A DNA stretch of 64,000 bases, from NCBI GenBank assembly GCA_052035295.1, contig JBPOHS010000017.1, forward strand, positions 1 to 64,000. The letters run 5' to 3'. Of the stretch, positions 51,631-59,797 are shown in pieces. Below the pieces are notes generated by a model. That model made no database searches. It was not told where the DNA came from and was given only the letters and a program-made list of their open reading frames with translations. This stretch comes from HdN1 sp052035295. Its GTDB lineage: Bacteria; Pseudomonadota; Gammaproteobacteria; Pseudomonadales; Ketobacteraceae. Position 1 is the stretch's first letter; each line of letters starts with the position of its first letter. The position numbers and the translations under genes are program-made.

Positions 51631-54600
51631 ATGCTTCAGTTGCGCGGTGCCCCTGCCTTATCCCCCTTCAAGACCCAAAAACTGCTGGTGCAGCTCCAGG
51701 CTGCCGTGCCCGCGGTGTCCGCGGTTTATGCCGAGTTCGTGCATATGGTGGAAGTAAGCCAACCGCTGGAGGGTGACAAACAACAGGCGTTGGCCAAGCT
51801 GCTTTCCTATGGTCATCACCTGCAGCCGCAAACGCCAGCAGGCCAGTTGTTCGTGGTGGTGCCCCGTCCGGGAACGATTTCTCCCTGGGCCAGCAAGGCA
51901 ACCGACATTGCACATAACTGCGGTTTGAACGAAGTAGTGCGCATCGAACGAGGCGTTGTGTATTTCGTTAGTGGCATTTCGGTTGAACAGCGTCCGGCGG
52001 TGGCGCCTTTGCTGCATGACCGCATGACGCAGGCGGTCTTTGCCTCATTGCAGGATACCGAAGCGCTGTTCGCTCACCATGAACCGCGCCCCATCATGCA
52101 TGTCGATATTCTCGATGATGGTCGCGCCGCACTCGTGGCGGCAAATAAAACCCTGGGCCTGGCGCTCGCCGATGACGAAATCGATTATCTGACCAACAGC
52201 TTCCAGCAGCTCGGCCGCAACCCGACCGATGTCGAGCTGATGATGTTCGCGCAAGCCAATTCCGAACACTGCCGTCACAAGATTTTCAATGCCGACTGGA
52301 GCATCGATGGAGAGGCGCAGACGCATTCCCTGTTCAAGATGATCAAGAACACCTATGCCTGCAACAGCGAGGGTGTGTTGTCAGCCTACGCCGACAATGC
52401 TGCCGTCATTGAAGGGTTTCAGGCCGGTCGATTCTTTCCGGATCCCGAAAGCAAGGCATATGCGTTCCATCAGGAGCCTGTGCACATATTAATGAAGGTG
52501 GAAACCCACAATCACCCGACAGCCATCGCGCCGTATCCCGGTGCATCGACTGGCGCTGGCGGCGAAATCCGTGACGAGGGCGCAACCGGGCGTGGTTCCA
52601 AGCCCAAGGCAGGCCTCACCGGATTTACGGTCTCCAATTTGCGCATTCCCGGATTCGAGCAGCCGTGGGAACAAGCCTATGGCAAACCCAATCGCATCGT
52701 GTCGGCGCTCGACATCATGATCGAAGGGCCGCTGGGCGGGGCAGGGTTCAACAATGAATTTGGGCGTCCCAATCTGTGCGGTTACTTCCGTACTTATGAA
52801 CAGCAGGTGCAGACGGTCAACGGTGCAGAGGTCCGGGGTTATCACAAGCCCATCATGATTGCGGGTGGTTACGGCAACATCCGTGCAGACCATGTGCAGA
52901 AAGGTGAGATTCCGGTGGGAGCCAAACTCATCGTGCTGGGCGGACCGGCGATGTTGATCGGGCTCGGGGGTGGCGCGGCGTCGTCCATGGCGACGGGCGC
53001 GAGCGCCGAAGACCTCGATTTCGCTTCCGTGCAACGCGACAACCCGGAGATGGAGCGTCGCTGCCAGGAAGTCATCGACCAGTGCTGGCAGTTGGGCGAG
53101 GCGAATCCCATCAGCTTTATTCATGACGTGGGCGCGGGCGGTTTGAGTAACGCCATGCCTGAGCTGGTCAAGGATGGCGGTCGTGGTGGCCGTTTTGATT
53201 TGCGCAAAGTGCCCAATGACGAGCCGGGTATGTCGCCGGTCGAGATCTGGTGTAACGAGTCGCAAGAGCGTTATGTGCTGGCCGTTGCGCCCGAGAATCT
53301 CGCCACTTTTGAAGCCATCTGCAAGCGTGAGCGTTGCCTGTATGCCGTTATCGGTGAAGCAACGGCCGAGCACCACCTGACCTTGGCCGACACGCATTTC
53401 AGCAACCGTCCGGTGGATTTGCCGATGTCGGTATTGTTTGGCAAGCCACCCAAAATGCACCGTCAATTCGAGCGTGCCTCCGTAGAGCAAAATCCTTTCA
53501 CTGCAGAGGCGATTGATCTCAAGGATGCGGTCTATCGTGTGTTGCGTTTGCCAACCGTGGCCAGCAAGAGCTTCTTGATCACTATCGGTGACCGTTCCGT
53601 AACGGGCACCGTCACTCGCGATCAAATGGTCGGCCCCTGGCAGGTGCCAGTAGCAGACGTTGCCGTTACCAGCACCACTCTTGATGTCTATACCGGCGAA
53701 GCCATGGCCATGGGGGAACGCACCCCGGCCGCGCTGATTAACGCACCGGCTGCAGGGCGCATGGCGGTGGGTGAATCCATTACCAACATCGCTGCTGCCG
53801 CAATCGCCAAATTATCGGATGTACGTTTGTCTGCGAACTGGATGGCTGCAGCCGGTTATCCGGGCGAGGATCAGGCGCTGTTCGATACCGTACATGCGGT
53901 GGGAATGGAACTGTGTCCTGCCTTGGGAATCACCATTCCAGTCGGCAAGGATTCCATGTCCATGCGTACCGTCTGGGATGATAACGGCCAGAAGAAATCG
54001 GTCACCGCCCCGTTGTCACTGATCATTTCTGCGTTCGCCCCCGTGCAGGATGTCCGCAAAACGCTCACGCCGGAACTGCAACGCGATGTCGGCGATACGG
54101 CCCTGATCGTCATTGATCTGGGCAATGGCAAGAATCGACTGGGCGCCACCGCACTGGCACAGGTGTACAACCAGCTGGGCCACGAATGTGCCGACGTGGA
54201 AAGCGCCGGCCAACTGAAAGCTTTCTTTGATGCGATTCAAGCGTTGCGGCAGAGTGGCCGTTTGCTGGCCTATCACGATCGTGGTGACGGCGGATTGCTG
54301 GCCACTGTCGCGGAAATGGCCTTTGCCGGTCACGTGGGTGTCGATCTTGATATCTCTGCCTTGTCTGGTGCCCCTGCTGCCATCCTGTTCAATGAAGAAC
54401 TGGGTGCTGTGGTGCAGGTTCGTGCGGACGATGCGGAAACGGTGCTGCAGGTGCTGCGGAATGCGCAGCTTTCTGCGAGCGTTATCGGTCGGCTCAATCA
54501 TACCGATCAGTTGCGTATCATCAGCAATGGCACGTTACTGCTTGATGAGACGCGTGCTGAACTGCAATCCGTATGGGCCGAAACCAGTTTCCGCATTCAA

Positions 54601-55509
54601 TCGTTGCGCGATAACAGCGACTGCGCAAGGCAGGAGTTCGAGCGCATCAAACATCAGGATGATCCGGGCTTGTCGCCGGTGGTGAGCTTCGATGCGCAGC
54701 AGAATGTGGCTGCTCCTTTCATTGCCACGGGCGTTCGCCCCAAGGTGGCGATCTTGCGTGAGCAAGGCGTCAACGGTCATGTAGAAATGGCGGGGGCGTT
54801 CCACACGGCAGGTTTTACGGCTGTTGACGTGCACATGAGCGACGTATTGTCAGGGCGGGTGTCGCTGCAGGATTTCAAAGGCCTGGTCGCGTGTGGAGGC
54901 TTCTCTTACGGTGATGTGTTGGGCGCCGGTGGTGGCTGGGCCAAATCCATTCTGTTCAATGCGCAGGCACGTGAGAGCTTCCAGAACTTCTTTGGCCGTC
55001 AGGACACATTCTCGTTGGGCGTGTGCAACGGGTGCCAGATGTTGTCTACGCTGGCCGAGTTGATTCCGGGCACCGAATACTGGCCGCGATTTGTGCGTAA
55101 CACTTCCGAGCAGTTTGAAGCGCGCGTCAGTCTGGTAGAGGTTCAGCCTTCAGCATCCCTATTGCTGCAAGGCATGGAAGGTTCACGCCTGCCCATCGCC
55201 GTGGCACACGGGGAAGGTCGCGCAATGTTTTCGGATGCTTGGCAGCAGGCGGCTGCGCAGCAATCCAACGGCGTTGCACTGCGTTATATCGAGAACAACG
55301 GGCGCGTTACCGAAGCGTATCCGGCCAACCCTAACGGCTCCCCTGAGGGGATTACCGGTTTGTGCAACCGCGATGGTCGCGTCACGATCATGATGCCGCA
55401 CCCGGAGCGGGTCTACCGCACGGTGCAAAACTCCTGGTATCCGAAATCCTGGGGTGAAGACGGCCCGTGGTTGCGCATGTTCCGTAACGCCCGTGTTTGG
55501 GTGGGATAA
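51631..55509 (+). CDS. purL: Phosphoribosylformylglycinamidine synthase (large, single-chain)
   Basis: Converts FGAR to FGAM with glutamine and ATP in purine synthesis. ATG 51631 (MLQLRGAPALSPF) gives 1292 residues, near the 1295 of the E. coli enzyme; earlier in-frame codons lie upstream of the promoter. It has the N-terminal PurS-like domain, two AIRS-like halves (NSEHCRHKIFNADW, GAGGLSNAMPELVKD, IPVGKDSMSM) and the C-terminal glutaminase with LVACGGFSYGDVLGAGGG, nucleophile FSLGVCNGCQMLSTL and HPERVYR near the end. Confidence 0.97.
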   Translation: MLQLRGAPALSPFKTQKLLVQLQAAVPAVSAVYAEFVHMVEVSQPLEGDKQQALAKLLSYGHHLQPQTPAGQLFVVVPRPGTISPWASKATDIAHNCGLNEVVRIERGVVYFVSGISVEQRPAVAPLLHDRMTQAVFASLQDTEALFAHHEPRPIMHVDILDDGRAALVAANKTLGLALADDEIDYLTNSFQQLGRNPTDVELMMFAQANSEHCRHKIFNADWSIDGEAQTHSLFKMIKNTYACNSEGVLSAYADNAAVIEGFQAGRFFPDPESKAYAFHQEPVHILMKVETHNHPTAIAPYPGASTGAGGEIRDEGATGRGSKPKAGLTGFTVSNLRIPGFEQPWEQAYGKPNRIVSALDIMIEGPLGGAGFNNEFGRPNLCGYFRTYEQQVQTVNGAEVRGYHKPIMIAGGYGNIRADHVQKGEIPVGAKLIVLGGPAMLIGLGGGAASSMATGASAEDLDFASVQRDNPEMERRCQEVIDQCWQLGEANPISFIHDVGAGGLSNAMPELVKDGGRGGRFDLRKVPNDEPGMSPVEIWCNESQERYVLAVAPENLATFEAICKRERCLYAVIGEATAEHHLTLADTHFSNRPVDLPMSVLFGKPPKMHRQFERASVEQNPFTAEAIDLKDAVYRVLRLPTVASKSFLITIGDRSVTGTVTRDQMVGPWQVPVADVAVTSTTLDVYTGEAMAMGERTPAALINAPAAGRMAVGESITNIAAAAIAKLSDVRLSANWMAAAGYPGEDQALFDTVHAVGMELCPALGITIPVGKDSMSMRTVWDDNGQKKSVTAPLSLIISAFAPVQDVRKTLTPELQRDVGDTALIVIDLGNGKNRLGATALAQVYNQLGHECADVESAGQLKAFFDAIQALRQSGRLLAYHDRGDGGLLATVAEMAFAGHVGVDLDISALSGAPAAILFNEELGAVVQVRADDAETVLQVLRNAQLSASVIGRLNHTDQLRIISNGTLLLDETRAELQSVWAETSFRIQSLRDNSDCARQEFERIKHQDDPGLSPVVSFDAQQNVAAPFIATGVRPKVAILREQGVNGHVEMAGAFHTAGFTAVDVHMSDVLSGRVSLQDFKGLVACGGFSYGDVLGAGGGWAKSILFNAQARESFQNFFGRQDTFSLGVCNGCQMLSTLAELIPGTEYWPRFVRNTSEQFEARVSLVEVQPSASLLLQGMEGSRLPIAVAHGEGRAMFSDAWQQAAAQQSNGVALRYIENNGRVTEAYPANPNGSPEGITGLCNRDGRVTIMMPHPERVYRTVQNSWYPKSWGEDGPWLRMFRNARVWVG

Positions 55510-55517
55510 CGCGCGCT

Positions 55518-56192
55518 GTGAGTGATTTGATCGACAAACCGCCCGCTGTTTTTGGCTTGCACGATTGGGTCGATGCCTATCGGCCCCCGGTGCCAGACAC
55601 GTTCGCAGTGCGGCGTGCGCTGGCGGATCGGCTGGCTGCGATCAGCACTCGGTTGATTCGTGTGGATTTGCCAGACGCTGAGTTGACAGCACTCGACGCT
55701 GAATTGGCAGGTATTGAAGCCAAACTGCAGGGCGCTTGTCATCATCGCCATATCGATCAATATGTACCGATGGTTGCAGGAAGTGCCACGCCAACGCAGG
55801 TCATGATGGCCTTTGACTATGATGCGGTGACCGGCGCCAGCAATCCCGCTGCGCCCCGACTCCGTTTCGATCTGGACGCTGACAAGGTAACCGCTCACGT
55901 CACCCTGGAAGCCCTGCATGAAGGCGGTCCGGGTAACGCCCATGGTGGGGTGCTCTCGGCGTTGCTGGATGTGGTGCTGGCGCGGGTGCCGCACGCGCAG
56001 GGATATATTGGCGTGACCGGCTATCTGAATGTGCGATACCTCGTGCCGACGCCGCTCTATCAGGAACTGACCTTCAAGGCCTGGCCCGCTTCACGTATCG
56101 GTCGGGTGACCCGCGTCGAAGGGGGTGTCTGGCGGGGTGAGCAGCAAACCGTCGCTGCCGAAGCGATGTATGTGGTTCCGAAGAGGAAATGA
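55518..56192 (+). CDS. PaaI-type hotdog thioesterase
   Basis: 224 residues from GTG 55518; an in-frame TTG 55497 lies inside purL without a ribosome site, so the start is uncertain. The hotdog core has LHEGGPGNAHGGVLSALLDVVLA, with the H-G-G pattern of the PaaI family, and ends VWRGEQQTVAAEAMYVVP. An N-terminal helix region (AVRRALADRLAAISTRLIRV) of about 90 residues is extra. Acyl-CoA thioester hydrolysis is likely; substrate unknown. It starts eight bases after purL and may be read through from it. Confidence 0.8.
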   Translation: MSDLIDKPPAVFGLHDWVDAYRPPVPDTFAVRRALADRLAAISTRLIRVDLPDAELTALDAELAGIEAKLQGACHHRHIDQYVPMVAGSATPTQVMMAFDYDAVTGASNPAAPRLRFDLDADKVTAHVTLEALHEGGPGNAHGGVLSALLDVVLARVPHAQGYIGVTGYLNVRYLVPTPLYQELTFKAWPASRIGRVTRVEGGVWRGEQQTVAAEAMYVVPKRK

Positions 56193-56195
56193 GAC

Positions 56196-56510
56196 ATGTA
56201 TAAAATCGTGTTCTTTGTTCCGGAATCCCACAAGGAAGCTGTCAAGGCTGCCCTGTTTGCTGCCGGCGCCGGTCGTATCGGTCGTTACGATTGCTGCAGC
56301 TGGGAAACGCTGGGGCAGGGCCAGTTCCGTGCGCTTGATGGAGCCAACCCGTTTATCGGGAGCGTGGGCGAAACCGAGACGGTCGCTGAGTACCGGGTAG
56401 AACTTGTCTGTGACGATACCCTGATACAGCAAGCGATCACTGCAATGAAGGCGGCACATCCATACGAGGAGCCCGCCTACGACGTGCTGAAAATGGCAGA
56501 CGTGTTTTAA
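56196..56510 (+). CDS. NIF3/YqfO-like (CutA1-fold) small protein
   Basis: 104 residues with the family pattern: strand MYKIVFFVPESHKEAVKAAL, GAGRIGRYDCCSWETLGQGQF, and C-terminal AHPYEEPAYDVLKM. This is the short domain found inserted in YqfO/NIF3 proteins and as a stand-alone in Pseudomonas. It may bind metal or GTP-related ligands; no activity is established. The start is three bases after the preceding gene's stop. Confidence 0.9.
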   Translation: MYKIVFFVPESHKEAVKAALFAAGAGRIGRYDCCSWETLGQGQFRALDGANPFIGSVGETETVAEYRVELVCDDTLIQQAITAMKAAHPYEEPAYDVLKMADVF

Positions 56511-56521
56511 CCGGTTGTATC

Positions 56522-56539
56522 GCCCCGCCAGGCCGGGGC
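56522..56539. terminator. Bidirectional hairpin between convergent genes
   Basis: GCCCCG at 56522-56527 and CGGGGC at 56534-56539 form a 6-bp GC-only stem with loop CCAGGC. It abuts the stop of the methyltransferase. No T-run. Confidence 0.45.
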
Positions 56540-57294
56540 TACTGGATCCGCCCGACGAGAAGGGTGAGGGGCCAGCGTATTGCCAGTGATGTATCCTTCG
56601 TTATTCCTGTCTTTTCCAGGGCGTCTTCAAGTAACGCTACCGGGTCAAATCCGTTCTTCTCCACGAACCGTTGCGTGGCTGACCAGCTGCGCAAATATCC
56701 GCACAGGGCTGCACGAGGCCATTGGGCTGTCATGGCCATGGGCGGAGCATCGATTTTCTCAAACGGAAAGGGCAGTTCACGGTAGCCGTTTTCCACATGG
56801 CGTCGCTCGGCCGGCCACCATGCACCGACGGTGTCGTAATAAAACGCCTGGATAAGCGGATTGGCTGTTTTGTGGTCGACATCGATGACGCCATAACTCC
56901 AGGCAGCAACCACGCCTTGTGGCTTCGCGACGCGCTTCACTTCTGTATAAAACGCTGGCAGATCAAACCAGTGTAACGCCTGAGCGACAGTCACCATATC
57001 CATGCTGTGATCGGGAAGACCGCTGGTTTCGGCGGTGGCAACACGGTATTCCACCTGCAAGGCGGGTGTTGTCGCCGCGATCTGGGCGGCGCTGGCATCA
57101 GTGGCGATCACGCGCTCGAAGTGGCGCGCCAGGGAAGCTGCCGCCTGGCCGTTCCCGGTGGCACAATCCCAAACACAACTGCGTGCGGGTGTCAGTGTTG
57201 CCAACCAGGTGAAAAGAGCTTCGGGATAACCGGGGCGGTAAGTGGCATAGATGGATGCCTGTTGCGAAAAGTGATCATGAAATTCATGACTCAT
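56539..57294 (-). CDS. Class I SAM-dependent methyltransferase
   Basis: 251 residues. Motif I VWDCATGNGQAAASLARHF, motif II VIATDASAAQIAA, and MDMVTVAQALHWFDLPAFY of the Methyltransf_11/25 class. The start MSHEFHDHFSQQASIYATYRPGYP is typical of small-molecule methyltransferases that act on acids such as trans-aconitate or on fatty acids. Substrate unknown. It is 25 bases downstream of the kinase gene cluster, same strand. Confidence 0.9.
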   Translation of the reverse strand: MSHEFHDHFSQQASIYATYRPGYPEALFTWLATLTPARSCVWDCATGNGQAAASLARHFERVIATDASAAQIAATTPALQVEYRVATAETSGLPDHSMDMVTVAQALHWFDLPAFYTEVKRVAKPQGVVAAWSYGVIDVDHKTANPLIQAFYYDTVGAWWPAERRHVENGYRELPFPFEKIDAPPMAMTAQWPRAALCGYLRSWSATQRFVEKNGFDPVALLEDALEKTGITKDTSLAIRWPLTLLVGRIQ

Positions 57295-57319
57295 CGAGCT
57301 TGCTCCGCAAAACGCTGTA

Positions 57320-59731
57320 TCAGTGCAGGGTAGACGTGTTTGCGGACGGTGCCGGCAACCACTTCATCAACACATCTTCCAGCAGTTTAACGTTGACCGG
57401 TTTGCTCATGTAGTCGTTCATGCCACAGCTCAGACACAAATCCTTGTCGCGACTCATGGCGTTGGCGGTGATGGCAATGATGGGGACTTTCGATTTTTCA
57501 TTGGACAGGGCGCGTATTTGGCGGGTGGCTTCAAAACCATCCATGACCGGCATCTGGCAATCCATCAGTATGACGTCCAGCGCGTTATTCTCTACTGCCT
57601 TGATGCCTTCTTCGCCGTTGTTGGCGCACACCGAATCCAGGCCCAGCTTGTTGAGCGCCGCTTTCAATACCAGTTGGTTGACCGGGTTGTCTTCAACGAT
57701 CAGGGCCCGTTTGCCAATGGTCACCGAGTGTATGTCGATGGTTTCCGGGCCATGAACGGCTGGCGCATCCGTATATTCAAGGTTGATGGCAAGAATGAAT
57801 TCCGTGCCTTCTCCCACGATGGAGCGATAACGCAGATCTGCGCCCATCAGCGCCGCAATTTGTTTGCATACGGCCAATCCGATTCCCAATCCGCTGTGAC
57901 GTCGATTGTTCTGTCCGCTGAATTGCTTGAACCGGTCGAAGACAACCGATTCCATATCGGGCGGAATGCCTATGCCCGTGTCCGAGACGGAGAAAGCCAG
58001 CTGGGCACGATGGTGTTCCTTGTCCAGCGAGTCAACACTGACACCTAGCGTTACACCGCCCTGGGAAGTGAATTTGATGGCGTTGTCGACCAGGTTGGTC
58101 ATGATCTGCTGCAGCCGTCGGCGGTCACCCCAGAGCGACGTCGGCACCTCCGGAGTGACTTTTATCTGGAAGCGGATGCCCTTCTGGCGGGCAGCTCGTT
58201 CGTAGGTTTCGCTGACAGGTTCCAGCAAACGTTGAAGACAAAAGTTTTCGCGGTTGATCTTGAACTCGTGCGACTGCAACTCGGTGTAGCTCAGCACGCT
58301 TTCGATCAGGTTCATCAGGTTTTTGGCCGCATCTTCTGCGTTATCGATGAAGTCTTCCCGCTTTTCATCGTTGGCTTCCCCGCTCGCCTGTGTCAGACAG
58401 TTGAGGACACCGTTCATGGGCGTGCGCATTTCATGGCTGATGGTGGCAAGGAATTCATCTTTCACACGATTACTGTCGAGTAACGCACGATTAACAGCTT
58501 GCAGGGCAATTTTCGCCTTTTTCTCAATTTTGGTTTTTTCTTTTTCCATCATGTGCATGCGGTCTGCCAGCATGATGGCCAACAGGATCATTTCCAGCGT
58601 GGACCCGATCAGCATGGCGTTATTGGTGATCGGATTTGCGGGAATTGCACCGAGTGTGACGCCGCCCAGAACAACAGCGCCACCCAGAAATGCGGTCCAG
58701 GCAATCAGGAACAATTTTGATGCGCGATGTCCTTTCCAGGCATTGACGCTGCTGATAAACAACAGTCCAATGGCTTCGAGGATCGAAGCAATCGTGCCGA
58801 CATACAGCATGACAGAATAGGGAAGGAAGAAGCACAGTATTGCCGCCACGCAAAAAAAGGCGACCACGATTTTGGTGGCCTTGTCCACCATTGGCATTGT
58901 TTTGCGCAGGCCGAGTACTTCCCGCGCAAACAGACCACCGAAAATATCCACCACGAAAATCATCAGAATGATGGCGTACTGGTTGAACCAGGGTGACGAT
59001 CGCCATAGGTACTGGAATCCAAGCCCGAAATACGTGGCCTGAAAAATCGAAAAGGCGCCAATGTATAGAATGTAATTGAGAAAATTGATGTCTCTCAGCC
59101 AGGCAAAAAACAGCATGTTGTAGAGCACCATCAACATGGTGATACCGAAGTAAGTGCCAAAAATCAGCAGCTGGGTTTTGCTGTGATCAAGAAAAGCCTT
59201 GTCAGCCCATACCACCAGTGGAATCCGGATCGTGCCGGCGGATGCAACACGAAGATAAAGTGTACTGGCCTCATCTGCCCCGCTCTTGATGGGAAAAACC
59301 GGATTGATATGCTTGATGGCGCGTTGGCCGAAAGGCTTCGTGTCTCCCGCTTGATAGGCCTCAACGCTACCGTCCTCCATCTGTTGAAAGAACTGCAAAT
59401 CGTCCAGTGGGGCATAGGGAATTTCCAGCAGCAAACTGTCACTGGGGCGCAGAAGCGCCTTGGGGGCTACCACTATTTTTACCCAAAATACCGACTTGGA
59501 AATACCGCGATTGAAATTGGGGCCATCAGAGGAGGGCGTGAATTGTTGTTGCCAATGCGGCTGCAGAATATCTTCAAAACGCAACGAGCCTGAGGCATCT
59601 TCAAGAAAAAGGGCGGCTTGATCGGCTGCCGCCTGTCCTTGCGGGTCGGGCAAGACCATTGGCGTGTCATTTGCGGCATGGGCGGCGGTCAGCATCGCCA
59701 GCCACATGATAAGAATCACCAATGATTTCAT
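57320..59731 (-). CDS. 7TM-DISM hybrid sensor histidine kinase (copy 1)
   Basis: 803 residues from ATG 59731 (MKSLVILIMWLAM signal). Order: periplasmic 7TMR-DISMED2-like beta domain (about 25-170), seven membrane helices (about 185-390), HisKA with phospho-accepting H433 in ATISHEMRTPMNG, HATPase_c with TNLVDNAIKFT, VSDTGIGIPPD and RRHSGLGIGLAVCKQ, and a receiver with D724 in DVILMDCQMPVMDGF. It ends after the receiver, so output must pass to a separate Hpt or regulator, not found nearby. DISMED2 domains bind carbohydrate-like or small extracellular ligands. An earlier start (59761) is possible. Confidence 0.9.
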   Translation of the reverse strand: MKSLVILIMWLAMLTAAHAANDTPMVLPDPQGQAAADQAALFLEDASGSLRFEDILQPHWQQQFTPSSDGPNFNRGISKSVFWVKIVVAPKALLRPSDSLLLEIPYAPLDDLQFFQQMEDGSVEAYQAGDTKPFGQRAIKHINPVFPIKSGADEASTLYLRVASAGTIRIPLVVWADKAFLDHSKTQLLIFGTYFGITMLMVLYNMLFFAWLRDINFLNYILYIGAFSIFQATYFGLGFQYLWRSSPWFNQYAIILMIFVVDIFGGLFAREVLGLRKTMPMVDKATKIVVAFFCVAAILCFFLPYSVMLYVGTIASILEAIGLLFISSVNAWKGHRASKLFLIAWTAFLGGAVVLGGVTLGAIPANPITNNAMLIGSTLEMILLAIMLADRMHMMEKEKTKIEKKAKIALQAVNRALLDSNRVKDEFLATISHEMRTPMNGVLNCLTQASGEANDEKREDFIDNAEDAAKNLMNLIESVLSYTELQSHEFKINRENFCLQRLLEPVSETYERAARQKGIRFQIKVTPEVPTSLWGDRRRLQQIMTNLVDNAIKFTSQGGVTLGVSVDSLDKEHHRAQLAFSVSDTGIGIPPDMESVVFDRFKQFSGQNNRRHSGLGIGLAVCKQIAALMGADLRYRSIVGEGTEFILAINLEYTDAPAVHGPETIDIHSVTIGKRALIVEDNPVNQLVLKAALNKLGLDSVCANNGEEGIKAVENNALDVILMDCQMPVMDGFEATRQIRALSNEKSKVPIIAITANAMSRDKDLCLSCGMNDYMSKPVNVKLLEDVLMKWLPAPSANTSTLH

Positions 59732-59797
59732 CGGTTTGAACAATCCTGAGAAAACGCACATAAGGCAGTCTTTCAAGTCTAGCAGCTGGTCAGGGAA